Shown: positions 1-9,198, counted from the first letter of the stretch. The stretch: 64,000 nucleotides of DNA from Shewanella glacialipiscicola (GCF_023283485.1 NZ_JAKILU010000017.1:1-64000), one strand, 5' to 3'. The notes: a model not told the origin generated them from the sequence alone. Program-made: numbers and translations.

Positions 1-80
1 AGTTGCTGATATACTTGCCCTGAGCGGAAATAACTGAACACGTAAAATTAATGCAAAAATGCCACCTTGGCACGTCCTAT

Positions 81-120
81 ATTCTCCACACCCCACGCAA
101 GAATTGATAAATCAATTCTT
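81..120 (-). other. oriT: oriT nic region, F/R100 type
   Basis: Read on the minus strand from 100 down to 86 the sequence is TTGCGTGGGGTGT followed by GG, which matches the F/R100 nic core recognised by TraI. By analogy the nick falls between 88 and 87 on the minus strand. Immediately 5' of the core (99-108 and 111-120) is a perfect 10-bp inverted repeat with an AA centre, the position of the hairpin used in F at termination of transfer. A smaller hairpin (TGCCA-CCT-TGGCA) lies at 60-72. The strand and polarity send the DNA left of the window into the recipient first and the tra operon and traM last, as in F. The core match is seen directly; the nick position is inferred from F. Confidence 0.85.
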
Positions 121-219
121 ATGGTTGTTTGTGGTGTAAGTTATTGAAATTAATTGTTTAAATATCAGAATGGTTTAAATGTTTTTTTTTGAAAATTCAT
201 TTCGTTTTTACACTAAATC

Positions 220-444
220 GTATTAAAGGTGTATTAATAAAATAATACAATCGTATTAAAAGCCCTTGTGCCAATGGTTTCAGGCGGATTAATACAGTAT
301 TAATACCGAGTGTATTATTTAGTATTAACGTGATGTTTATAAAGGAATTACTCATTAACTCAATTTGTGAGTGTATTAAACTTTAATACACTGGTTAATA
401 CAGTTATAATGCAAATCTATACGTAGTTAATACACTTTTAATAC
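220..444. promoter_or_regulatory. Cluster of GTATTAA/TTAATAC sites, probable TraM-binding array and traM promoter
   Basis: The heptamer GTATTAA or its complement occurs at 220, 231, 253, 289, 297 (as the double site GTATTAATAC), 322, 373, 383, 395, 427 and 438. Some copies form palindromes, for example 373-389. Others are direct repeats 11-12 bp apart, about one helical turn. The array lies between nic and the TraM-like gene, where F carries its sbm sites. The tract is very AT-rich, and no other gene is supported in 1-445. The assignment to TraM is by position only. Confidence 0.65.
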
Positions 445-460
445 ATTGGATAATGTCACT

Positions 461-820
461 ATGGCCAGAAGTAAAGTTGTGCAAGTCCCCTGCGATGCAG
501 GTCTCTATGCCAAGATTGTTGCTTATCGAGAAGAGAAGGGTTTGGAAAAAGATGCTGCTGCCGCGCGAGATTTGATCTTGTTTGCTCTGCGTATTCTTGA
601 GCATAAAGATGATGCCGAGGGGTTATCTACTCGCGAACTGTTAGAGGTGATTCTGACCTATACAGTTAAGGCGCAACACACTAGCAGTCTGGTCTATTAC
701 CAGACATACAATGAGGCACCTGTTGATATACAGAATGCTGGTATTAAGCATAAGGACACAATGAGAAAGGCAGAGGAAAAAGTTGAGCAGATTTTAGCGG
801 GCGAAAATAAAGAGGACTAA
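461..820 (+). CDS. traM: TraM-like relaxosome/oriT-binding protein
   Basis: A small protein of 119 residues, close to the about 127 of F TraM. It begins MAR as F-type TraM proteins do, and it has the mid-protein pattern of a hydrophobic helix followed by a segment (VKAQHTSSLVY) that resembles VKTQSSVAKIL of F TraM. In F, TraM is a tetramer with an N-terminal ribbon-helix-helix that binds oriT and a C-terminal helical bundle that contacts the TraD C-terminus, linking relaxosome to coupling protein. An upstream ATG at 446 is in frame, but 461 is preferred because the family starts at MAR and neither has a strong ribosome site. The gene abuts the heptamer array, which suggests autoregulation. 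It converges on traI, whereas in F it reads toward traJ. Confidence 0.72.
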   Translation: MARSKVVQVPCDAGLYAKIVAYREEKGLEKDAAAARDLILFALRILEHKDDAEGLSTRELLEVILTYTVKAQHTSSLVYYQTYNEAPVDIQNAGIKHKDTMRKAEEKVEQILAGENKED

Positions 821-833
821 GTGTCCTCTTTAT
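807..833. terminator. Bidirectional terminator between traM and traI
   Basis: A perfect 11-bp inverted repeat (ATAAAGAGGAC/GTCCTCTTTAT) with a 5-nt loop spans the traM stop codon. AT-rich DNA lies on both sides. It separates the two convergent genes and could stop transcription from either direction. Confidence 0.75.
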
Positions 834-840
834 ATATTCA

Positions 841-3800
841 TTACATGGTCTTTTCCCCAATATCCAATTTAGGATTGTCGATGTTGGGGCTATGTTCTTT
901 CGTGGTTGAACGGTGGCTATCCATTGCTAAATGTTGATAGTGTTCATCGTGCTTTATTTTATTCGTCGTTACGTTAGTGCTGTCATCTTTCATCGTGATA
1001 TTTTTTGTGCCTGCAATGTCATTACTCAGTGATTGAATGGCTTTAGATAGGGTATTATCTTTTGTCGTGATGCTATAGATCGCTTCGTTGACTAATTGCT
1101 TTGTCGTTTCGACTTTGTTTAAGCCATCAGGTATCAGGTTGGGTTCAATAATAACCGCATGTATATTCTCCTTGCTGAATTTATCCGTAAGGTCACTAGC
1201 CAGTTTTGCAGTGTCTTGTGAATTATTGGTATCAAGTACCACTATCACGTTTTCGCGCAATTCATTTGTATTGAATGTTTTAGTGTCATTATTATTGTTT
1301 AGCGCAATAACATCAGCCCCGTTTTTATTGTCAGCATTTATCTTAAGTGCATTCTCTACCCCGACAGCGACAATGCTATAGTCTGAATTATTGCCTTTGT
1401 TGATCGTCGTGCTGTTCCCCGATTTAGAGCCGAGTATGCGCTTGTTTATTTTAAGCGCTGCAATGTCACCGCTGGATTTATCAAGGTAAGTAATTTCTAC
1501 TGCCTTGGTCTCATCCTTATCATTGGTGATGTTCGCAATTAATGCGGGGAAGGTCCCACGTTTTTCTGACGAATAAACGGCATCGTGAAAACGTAAGTTT
1601 TCATGCTGCTTAACGTCGATGCCTTGCTTGTTTAAATACGTCTGTGCGAGTGAGTTTTCGATAGGTTTCGCTTCATTAAAGTATTGCTTCGCGCGCGCTT
1701 CTAATTGACTTTGCTTAACCGGAATGGCATGTGTTAATTCATCATGCTGTGGGTTTTTTACCAGATTATATTTATCGGGTTCGTTCATCATTTTATCGGC
1801 TTTATAAAGTGCATCCTTATAACTGCATTTTTCAGCGACCATAATCAGGTTAATTAGGGTGCCTTTATCGCCGGTTTTCCAGTCTTTAAAATAGCCACGA
1901 TATTGGCCCGTTGTGGTCAATGTTAGGCTCCCCTCTTTGCCAAATGTCAGGTTATCTTTGTCTGATTTATCGTGGTTCGGCTCACCTAAAAGCTGCGTTG
2001 CCAGCGATTCACTGTAGGCCGGAAGCTTGGCATTTAGCTCAGTGGCCATCCGTTTTAGATCCACATATCCATTCACATCGAGGTACTTTGGGTTTTCCTG
2101 CGGCAAGGGTTTGTCATTAAATAGCGGGGTATGTTCAGGGTAATACTTATCTCTTGTCTCAAGTGCAGAGACTTTATTGGGATCGTTATTGACCCATGAG
2201 AGCATCATTTTTTGCGGGTTATCGGTGATGATTTTTACGTGCTTACTGGCACGGGTGATATCGATATACGCGCGCCTTACGTTAGTTAATGCACCTTGGC
2301 CCTTAATCGCGGTAATGACATTCTCATAGGTTGCCCCTTGCGCCATATCGGCGGTGCGGGTGTATGCGTAATCCCAATGAGCATCTTTCAACTCTTTGGT
2401 TGAGAGCGTTAATGTGTGGTTATCCGTGGATTTGAGCTGCATTTGTTTATCGTCAATGCTGCTAACGGTATAGGTTTTGTTGCCCTGCATTTCACGATCA
2501 ATATCACTTTTGCGGAGCATAATACTGTCGCCTTCTGCGAGAGGTTGCTCACTCTTGGCCCAAAGGTTCGTGAATTTGTGACCATGATTTTTGGGGAAGA
2601 AATGCTTTTCCTCGCCGGTTTTCATATCCGCGAGGGTGAGCATGTTATTGAGCTTATCGACCTTCATAATTTCAAAATAACTGTCTTTACCGGTCGTCAG
2701 GATTAACCCCTGCTGATAGGGCAACATGGTCGCCAGTTCCGCCTTACTGGCATGAACTCCGCGTAATCTCGGCACGGTGAATTGCTCGGCACTGAGGCTT
2801 TTTTGTTGCTGTAACCCTTGGCGTATTTCGTGGGTAATGTCGTCGCGTTCCTTGTTGGTGTACGCAATGATAAGGGTATTTTCACGCGCTTTAGGTGTTC
2901 TGGCCAAGTATTCCAGTGCCACAGTGGCGGGCAGGGCTTCGGTCGCAAGTTGCTGGTTTTTCTTTGGGTTATCAGTTAGCGGCTGCAAAGTTGAAATGAT
3001 ATTCAAGCTTTGATTGATGTTAGCTGTCGCCTGCTTTTCGGGCGTTACCACGTCGTTAGCGGTGGGCGGGGTGTATTGGTCAAAGGGTAATTGTTGCTGA
3101 ATTTTATCAATAGCGCTTTCGCCCTGGCGATCAACAATATTGTGTACCGCACTCAGTAGTGTGCTGTTTTGTTGGCGCACAATGTCTTTCATGGTGACGC
3201 TATTGATTGCACCTTTGTTTAACGCGAGTTCAAAAGGTTTACCCGCTTCTTGGGACGTTAACTGTTTAGTGTCACCCAAAAACACGGCGCGCGCGCCTGT
3301 TGTCTCAATCAAATGGGTAAATTTATCCATTTGGGCGTTACTGGTCATCGAGGATTCATCGAGCAAGAACACGGTGTTGGCGTATTGGTCAGGTTTCGCA
3401 TCTTGGCTTAAAAAGTTGCTTAGGAGTGATTGCACCGTTTGGCTTTCGACGTTCTTGTCTTTGAGTTCGTTAACGGCGGCGTGTGTCGGCGCTAGACCTA
3501 TGAATTGTGTCGGTGTCTTATCTGGTTGTGTGTTGAGAATGGATTCGCTTTGTTTAACGAGATCGATACCCGTTTCAAGCATGGTCGATTTACCCGTACC
3601 GGCTAACCCTTTAACTGCCACAAATCGGTCTTTGGTGGTGGTGATCAATAAGGTCGAGTCTTTTTGGCCATCGGTCAGGTTTTGATTTTGACTGAGTACC
3701 TGCGCGGCGTGTTCAACGCTGGTTAGGGGCGCAAGTTGGTCTTTGCCCGCTTGCAGTCTGTCTAAAATACGCACTTCGGTATCGATAGCGGCTTGGGTTG

Positions 3801-6800
3801 TCCAGCGGGTGCCGTCGTGGTATTCGGCGCTCAGGAGTGAGGGCGCGCCTTTATCCGTGCTGTTCGTGGCCATGTGTTGCAGGGTGTTGATGATTTCATG
3901 TTGGGTAATGCTGGTGCCTTTTTCTTCAAAGGCGTACTTGATCGCATTAACAATCAGTTCTTTTTGTGAGTAACCGGCTTCTTTCTCGCTAATGTGCTGG
4001 ATGGCAAAGTCCACTGCATTGTGAATAAGCCCTTTGTCTTGATGCTGGGCACCAATGGCATTCAGTGCTGCGGTCACATCTTGGGTGAGCAGGGCCGTGG
4101 TTTGGCTATTCACGAACTTTTCTGGCATGTCAGCGGCTTGCATGATGCGCGAAATACTGGATGGTTTCACCTCACTTTTTTCTAATCGGTCATCAAATTG
4201 TTGTGCCTTGTCGGTGAATATATCGATGTGTTTGATGCCTTGTGTCAGGGTGTCATGTAACCACTCTTTAGAGGCGCTATAGGCTTTAATATTGACGATG
4301 TGGTGACTTGCATTAGGGCTGGCATTGCTTGGCGTGGTGGCGTAACCATGATTGAGCGGCGCATGGTGCAATGCACTGGCTTTAACGCTGTGCTGTTTGC
4401 CGCTTTCGTCTTTGAGCGTGACCCATTCTTTGGACAGGGCGTTGATCGTATAAATTTGTTTGCTCAAACCACTGTCTTGATGGTTTGTGGCCATGATGAG
4501 TTTGTCGCCGTTGGCGATATGTAAATTGTCCGGTTTAGCGATCACGTACTCTGCGGCTTTAAAGGCTTTGCTGCTGGGGTTAATCTCAGATGCTTTACCG
4601 TTTTTGTCTATCAGCGTGAGGGTGTTGTTATCGCGGTTTACACTGTCCACCGTCAATTGCTGCTGTTGATTGCGGCCGCCGACTTTTTGCCAGTGGGTGA
4701 GTACCATGCCCTTGGTGTACTGGCCGACGACTTCCCGTTGCTGCGCGGATAAGAACACGGGATTAAGGGTAGGGATGTTGAGCCCAAGGCGCGATACATC
4801 ACCTTGATTTTGCAATTCAGCGCGAATGGCGCTGTTGAGTTGCTTCACATCTTTATGGGTGCCCGCAATGACTTGGGTGTGTTGCTTCTCGGGCAGTTGC
4901 GCGTAAGTTTTTGCAATCAGGTTAACCCTGTCACTGTCTTTGCTTTCATGCAGTCGCATGGCGGTGTTGCTTTGTTTGGTGGCGACCCAGTTGCTTTCGT
5001 TTACGTTGCCTTTTTTAAGTACCTCGATAGCGTTACCGGCTTTCATGCCTTGCTTGGCATTGGCGTGATTGAGCAAAATCACTTTACTGTTACCCGCTTT
5101 GGCTTGCGCGAGCAGGGCATTAAAGTCGTTAAGGCCGAGTTTATTGGCGTTCTCAACCACTAAAATATCGCGGTTAGTGTTGTTGGCCGTTTTAGTAAAG
5201 CTGCTGAGTGTGTGTGTGTGGTCAGGTTTGAAGTGGTTCATTATCCACTTGCCAATAGTCGATGAATCGCGTTGCACTCGTTCACTGGTTTGCAGTTTGC
5301 TTTTCATGTCAGGGGTAATGATGTGAATACGTTTACCGTTGGCCTCACCGACATTGAGCAGGGCGGTCGCGAGCTGTTCACTGCTACCAAAGACGTTCAC
5401 TAGGTTAACTTGTTTGGTACTGGCGAACAGTTCAGAGACTTTCTTTTGGTTGTCCGCATTTAAGCCTTTGCCTTGAAGCGTGTTGGTATCGACCACTTGG
5501 CGCATGTTGGCCGTTTTTGGCTTGATGCTCTCTAGCAGGTTAGTTTCGGCTTTGATGTGGGCGGCGCTGGTAAAGGTCGCAGACTCTTTATCAAGCGGAA
5601 TGAGTGCGCCATCTTCAATGTGCTTATCGAGTGCCAATTTAATATCGAGCGCATCGAGCTTCTGGCCTAGTGTAAATTCAAGCGTGGCTGATTCCACTAA
5701 TTTCGCGTAATTAAAACGGTTTTGGGTGTTACTGGCGTGCTCAATCGCGCGACTCACCGCATCGATAGCGGCGGGTTTGAGCGCTAACGCATTGAGTGAT
5801 GTTTCTCGTGACATGCTGTCCGTCACGAAGCTTGTCAGGTTAAAGCCGCTGTTATTGGCTTTGTTTTTCCATTGCTCAAACAAGGTGGCTTCGCTGGTAT
5901 AGGCTTTACTCTTGCGGGTGTCCTTTGCGGCCACATCCCGCGCCGCTTGGGAGTCTAAACCTAAGCTTTGGGTTTGTTCGTTGATTTGCTGGCTACGGGT
6001 TGAAAAGGTATCGAGTAAGGACTGCGGGACACCTTCGACTTCAAACAAATTATTACCCAGTGAACGAGTTTGATAACCCGCTTGTTCAACACTGCGGGCT
6101 AAGGCGCTTTGATAGAGCGAGGTATAGTATTTTTGATGGTTATAAACCCGCTCACCCGTGCCATTGATGATGCCGCCTTTTTGTTTAAAGCTGCTTGCCA
6201 GCGCGCGCAATGTGCCCTCGCTGTCCTTGGTCATGTTGGCGGTGAGTGAGTGGGTGTGCAGCTGCGGATCTTCTTCACGGCTGGTTTTGTGACGCACCAT
6301 TGCAAACAGCAAATTGCCCGTGTTTTCAAAAGAGGTCGCTTTGGTATCAGGGTTGGTTTGTCTGGCCTGCGCCGCATCTTTCTCGATATGCGATAACGCG
6401 AATTTTACCGCGTCATCGTGCGCTGTCATTAAGCGTTTATCGCCGCCCACGAGTGCAAGTAAACTGACGGATTTAGGCGCCGAAAAGGTAAAGTCAAAAC
6501 CGTTGCGGGCGTTGCTGTTTTGGGTTTTAAGCGTTTGGTCGTTCAGGCTACCGGCTAACACCTCTTTGAGTTGATGTTCTTCAACGGGCTTACCTAACAT
6601 TCCCTCTTGCTCTGCCAGTTTGCCAAACCATTGGGTATTGGGCTCGGCGCTCTGCTCTTTCAAGTAATAGTTGGTTTCCCCTTCTTTGGCGTCCGCTGCT
6701 TTTTCTAACGACACGTCAGGCAAATTGAGGTTCTTTTCTTCACTGAGGTAGTAGCTGGCCGCGCCGCCAGCGCTCGACGCAATGGGACTGATGGAAAGCA

Positions 6801-6801
6801 T
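841..6801 (-). CDS. traI: TraI relaxase-helicase (MOB-F), long form
   Basis: At 1986 residues this is longer than F TraI (about 1756). The N-terminal relaxase domain has paired tyrosines (Y17-Y18, Y45-Y46), the phrase FTFSAPKSVSLLALVGGDKR and the metal-binding H-T-H near residue 182. A RecD-like helicase follows, with Walker A GLAGTGKST near residue 1065 and an LLDES Walker B. TraI nicks oriT, stays covalently on the 5' end and unwinds the transferred strand. The extra C-terminal part contains a primase-like segment (about 1610-1670; YRGYFKDWKTGDKGTLINLI) and a Toprim-like segment (about 1790-1880; VIALNNNND, VIVVLDTNN) that F TraI does not have in this form. The start has AAAGGAA about eight bases upstream. 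It is the last gene of the long leftward operon. Confidence 0.93.
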   Translation of the reverse strand: MLSISPIASSAGGAASYYLSEEKNLNLPDVSLEKAADAKEGETNYYLKEQSAEPNTQWFGKLAEQEGMLGKPVEEHQLKEVLAGSLNDQTLKTQNSNARNGFDFTFSAPKSVSLLALVGGDKRLMTAHDDAVKFALSHIEKDAAQARQTNPDTKATSFENTGNLLFAMVRHKTSREEDPQLHTHSLTANMTKDSEGTLRALASSFKQKGGIINGTGERVYNHQKYYTSLYQSALARSVEQAGYQTRSLGNNLFEVEGVPQSLLDTFSTRSQQINEQTQSLGLDSQAARDVAAKDTRKSKAYTSEATLFEQWKNKANNSGFNLTSFVTDSMSRETSLNALALKPAAIDAVSRAIEHASNTQNRFNYAKLVESATLEFTLGQKLDALDIKLALDKHIEDGALIPLDKESATFTSAAHIKAETNLLESIKPKTANMRQVVDTNTLQGKGLNADNQKKVSELFASTKQVNLVNVFGSSEQLATALLNVGEANGKRIHIITPDMKSKLQTSERVQRDSSTIGKWIMNHFKPDHTHTLSSFTKTANNTNRDILVVENANKLGLNDFNALLAQAKAGNSKVILLNHANAKQGMKAGNAIEVLKKGNVNESNWVATKQSNTAMRLHESKDSDRVNLIAKTYAQLPEKQHTQVIAGTHKDVKQLNSAIRAELQNQGDVSRLGLNIPTLNPVFLSAQQREVVGQYTKGMVLTHWQKVGGRNQQQQLTVDSVNRDNNTLTLIDKNGKASEINPSSKAFKAAEYVIAKPDNLHIANGDKLIMATNHQDSGLSKQIYTINALSKEWVTLKDESGKQHSVKASALHHAPLNHGYATTPSNASPNASHHIVNIKAYSASKEWLHDTLTQGIKHIDIFTDKAQQFDDRLEKSEVKPSSISRIMQAADMPEKFVNSQTTALLTQDVTAALNAIGAQHQDKGLIHNAVDFAIQHISEKEAGYSQKELIVNAIKYAFEEKGTSITQHEIINTLQHMATNSTDKGAPSLLSAEYHDGTRWTTQAAIDTEVRILDRLQAGKDQLAPLTSVEHAAQVLSQNQNLTDGQKDSTLLITTTKDRFVAVKGLAGTGKSTMLETGIDLVKQSESILNTQPDKTPTQFIGLAPTHAAVNELKDKNVESQTVQSLLSNFLSQDAKPDQYANTVFLLDESSMTSNAQMDKFTHLIETTGARAVFLGDTKQLTSQEAGKPFELALNKGAINSVTMKDIVRQQNSTLLSAVHNIVDRQGESAIDKIQQQLPFDQYTPPTANDVVTPEKQATANINQSLNIISTLQPLTDNPKKNQQLATEALPATVALEYLARTPKARENTLIIAYTNKERDDITHEIRQGLQQQKSLSAEQFTVPRLRGVHASKAELATMLPYQQGLILTTGKDSYFEIMKVDKLNNMLTLADMKTGEEKHFFPKNHGHKFTNLWAKSEQPLAEGDSIMLRKSDIDREMQGNKTYTVSSIDDKQMQLKSTDNHTLTLSTKELKDAHWDYAYTRTADMAQGATYENVITAIKGQGALTNVRRAYIDITRASKHVKIITDNPQKMMLSWVNNDPNKVSALETRDKYYPEHTPLFNDKPLPQENPKYLDVNGYVDLKRMATELNAKLPAYSESLATQLLGEPNHDKSDKDNLTFGKEGSLTLTTTGQYRGYFKDWKTGDKGTLINLIMVAEKCSYKDALYKADKMMNEPDKYNLVKNPQHDELTHAIPVKQSQLEARAKQYFNEAKPIENSLAQTYLNKQGIDVKQHENLRFHDAVYSSEKRGTFPALIANITNDKDETKAVEITYLDKSSGDIAALKINKRILGSKSGNSTTINKGNNSDYSIVAVGVENALKINADNKNGADVIALNNNNDTKTFNTNELRENVIVVLDTNNSQDTAKLASDLTDKFSKENIHAVIIEPNLIPDGLNKVETTKQLVNEAIYSITTKDNTLSKAIQSLSNDIAGTKNITMKDDSTNVTTNKIKHDEHYQHLAMDSHRSTTKEHSPNIDNPKLDIGEKTM

Positions 6802-6821
6802 AATGATATTCCTTTAGAGGG

Positions 6822-6842
6822 ACCTCGCGCGGGGCGCGAGGT
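6822..6842 (-). promoter_or_regulatory. GC-rich stem-loop in the traI leader
   Basis: A perfect 9-bp inverted repeat (ACCTCGCGC/GCGCGAGGT) with a 3-nt loop sits between the 59-residue gene and traI, just 5' of the traI ribosome binding site. There is no T-run, so it is not a simple terminator. It could be an mRNA processing or translation-control element that separates traI expression from traD. Confidence 0.5.
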
Positions 6843-6859
6843 GAACTAATCCGGTAGGT

Positions 6860-7039
6860 TTATTCTGAGTCGAGTTGGGCTTTGATTTCGTCAGACGTGA
6901 AGCCCAGCGCTTTGAGTTCCTTGATGGCTTCAATTCGACGCATGACGTTCATCCGTTCATTGTCATTTTTAGAGGCTTTACGTGAGGGCATTTTCGCCGA
7001 CAATTCGGGCACTCGTACTGTGGTGTTGAATGAGGTCAT
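6860..7039 (-). CDS. Small protein between traD and traI, function unknown
   Basis: A basic 59-residue protein. The ATG at 7039 is chosen because AAAGGAG lies about eight bases before it; a longer reading from 7075 would overlap the end of traD and has no ribosome site. The C-terminal half is predicted helical and ends with an acidic stretch (ALGFTSDEIKAQLDSE) that looks like a small helical protein-interaction segment. No family is recognised. Its place matches trbH of F (between traD and traI), but no similarity is claimed. It is 13 bp downstream of the traD stop, so it is probably cotranscribed and translated. Confidence 0.6.
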   Translation of the reverse strand: MTSFNTTVRVPELSAKMPSRKASKNDNERMNVMRRIEAIKELKALGFTSDEIKAQLDSE

Positions 7040-7052
7040 CGTTTTAGCTCCT

Positions 7053-9179
7053 TTAGTCGAGCGATATTTCTTCATGTACTGAGGCTATTTGTTGCTCTTC
7101 AAGTCGCTGTGCATCTTCAATGTGCTGGTCATTGGCCTTTTGTTTTTCAGCGGCTTTTTTCTTCTCTGCATCCTTGAGCGCTAACTCAGTCGGTTTGGCC
7201 TTTTTCGCATCGATGAGGCTTTGGGCGACCGCATCGGTTTTTTCAGCAAGTTTGGTCATGCGCTGCGCTTCCGCGCTGCGTTCATCATTGTTTTCATCCC
7301 CTTCATACATGGTGTCATGAATGCTTTGGAGCTTGGTTTTATCTGCCTTATCGACATGTTGAACCGCACTGAACTGGTGATAGTTCAGACTCCATTCAAT
7401 CTGCTTTATGTTTTCAGACGGGGTGTAGTTGCGTTTGATAAACGGGGCGCACAGTGAGCGCATTTGGTTAAAGACTAAATCCACTCTTACCACGGGATAA
7501 TTGCCAGGCGTGCGCAGCCAAAATTGTAAATCTTCAAGCTGCATGATTTCAGAGGGCGTGACCACAGGGCGGGTAATGGTTTGATGGCCCAGTGATACGC
7601 CATCCCTGATTTCATTAGCGCCGTAGCTGTATTGCTCTTTAGAAACATCGACTTCTTGCTCGCCTAAATCGTGAGACGAGATTTTGGCCATTTCGTTAGA
7701 GGGTGAGCGGAAAAATAAGCGAGTGTTGAGCAAGTCGAACATTTCAAGTGCCGCATTTTCGCCATAGACTTTTTTAAGCTGTGCGAATGACTGAATGCCT
7801 ATGACATAACAGCCGCCGAACTTGCGCACTTCTGCGATTGTTTCGGCAAGTTCAGGTAACTTGTGCAAGCTTGGTGCTTCATCCATCAACACCCAAATTC
7901 TGCGGTCGGGATCTTCGTCTTGTTCTAAAATGGCGGTCGAGGCAATGGATAGCCACATTGAGATCAGTGGCCGCAATGAAGCATGTTGCTGTGCGTTACT
8001 GGATAGAAATAGGAAGCCATTTTCGGCATCGTTTTTCACCCACTCACGGATTGAAAATTTGCGGCGAAGGAGTTTTCCCTGTTCGTCCTTTTCATCCAGT
8101 CCGGCAAGGAATCGTAATGATTTGATGTAGGCCGCGAGGACTGATTTAATGGATATCGCCGTTTTTTGGATTTTATCTGATACCAGTGAGGCCGATTCGG
8201 TCCCTTTAAGATACTCACTTAAGGACTCAAGCTCGCTGGTCAGCATGAGTTCAAGCAGTCGTTCAGTGGTTTGGTTCGCTTTAGGTTCATCTTGCATCTT
8301 AAATGCAGTAGATGAAAAAATGGTGCGAGCAGATTGCACCCAAAATGGATCGCCCTCGCCGTGTTGGGGAATGAGCGCGCTCGCCATGTTCTCAAAATCT
8401 GAGGGTTCATGCGCATCACACCACACATCCCAATAGGCACAGCGTTCATCAAACGGGTTTAGTAGTACGTCCGTTGCCGGATTATAAAACTTGCTGACAA
8501 AGGTACAGCCTTTGTCATAGATAATCGCCTTGTCGCCCCGTTCACGTATCCACGTTAAAAACTTACGCAGCGCCACCGACTTTCCCGCGCCCGTGGTGCC
8601 ATCGAGCAGTAAGTGTTGAACCTCAAAGCGTTCTTTGAAAATACCGATGCCATCGAGCTTGAAATCGGATTGGCGCTTGTCTTTTTTAAGCTGTTTTGCT
8701 AATTCTTTCGGCGTGGCTTTTTGCATGCCCCGAATAAAGTGTTCCTCGGTTTGCTCGTCCCCTTTTCTCTTGAAATACCACATGGCCACGGACAGAAAAA
8801 CGATGCCAATTACACTGCTTATGAGGAGGTAAATTTGTGTCCACAACCAAAAGCGGCTGTTGGCCGCAATCAGTATCGGGTTTTGCAATTGAGACCCTAA
8901 CGTACTGGTATAGACAGTGCCTTGCCATTCAGTTTGCATGACATGGCTTTCTGGTCTAAACATGCTAACCGTTTGGTTTATCCAGTAATAATAAGCGCCT
9001 GTTAAGGTATCTTTATCAATGAATAGGTAGCATAGCAGCGCTGTTAAGATGAGCACGCCATAACACGTCCAGCGGATAAGCACGGCGTTAATCTGCAGGA
9101 ACATCCGCAAATTGTGAAATAAAATCTGGCCACCACGGGTGTAGTTACTGCCTTTAGTACGTTTGGGGTTTAAGGTCAT
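7053..9179 (-). CDS. traD: TraD type IV coupling protein
   Basis: At 708 residues it is close to F TraD (about 717). Two N-terminal membrane segments (about 33-55 and 112-135) flank a periplasmic loop. The cytoplasmic ATPase follows, with Walker A GTTGAGKS near residue 197, IIYDKG shortly after and the Walker B phrase WVLMDEAPSL near residue 430. The C-terminal tail is charged and rich in Lys, Glu and Ala. TraD is a hexameric pump that joins the TraI-DNA complex to the secretion channel; in F its C-terminus binds TraM. The start is supported by AAGGAA before ATG. The gene immediately upstream (9199-9894) repeats its N-terminal membrane domain. Confidence 0.95.
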   Translation of the reverse strand: MTLNPKRTKGSNYTRGGQILFHNLRMFLQINAVLIRWTCYGVLILTALLCYLFIDKDTLTGAYYYWINQTVSMFRPESHVMQTEWQGTVYTSTLGSQLQNPILIAANSRFWLWTQIYLLISSVIGIVFLSVAMWYFKRKGDEQTEEHFIRGMQKATPKELAKQLKKDKRQSDFKLDGIGIFKERFEVQHLLLDGTTGAGKSVALRKFLTWIRERGDKAIIYDKGCTFVSKFYNPATDVLLNPFDERCAYWDVWCDAHEPSDFENMASALIPQHGEGDPFWVQSARTIFSSTAFKMQDEPKANQTTERLLELMLTSELESLSEYLKGTESASLVSDKIQKTAISIKSVLAAYIKSLRFLAGLDEKDEQGKLLRRKFSIREWVKNDAENGFLFLSSNAQQHASLRPLISMWLSIASTAILEQDEDPDRRIWVLMDEAPSLHKLPELAETIAEVRKFGGCYVIGIQSFAQLKKVYGENAALEMFDLLNTRLFFRSPSNEMAKISSHDLGEQEVDVSKEQYSYGANEIRDGVSLGHQTITRPVVTPSEIMQLEDLQFWLRTPGNYPVVRVDLVFNQMRSLCAPFIKRNYTPSENIKQIEWSLNYHQFSAVQHVDKADKTKLQSIHDTMYEGDENNDERSAEAQRMTKLAEKTDAVAQSLIDAKKAKPTELALKDAEKKKAAEKQKANDQHIEDAQRLEEQQIASVHEEISLD

Positions 9180-9198
9180 GATTAAGGTTCCTTACCTA

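Noticed and set aside
220..444. CRISPR array or replication iterons at the heptamer cluster
   Set aside because: The units are only 7 bp, with irregular spacing and both orientations; the neighbouring nic core and TraM-like gene point to oriT.
404..604. A 66-codon leftward frame across the traM start
   Set aside because: It is antisense to traM and crosses the promoter and heptamer array, with no ribosome site.
3140..3685. A 181-codon rightward frame inside traI, with other frames of 60-120 codons
   Set aside because: All lie antisense to the clearly coding traI and have no ribosome sites or family resemblance; they are shadows.
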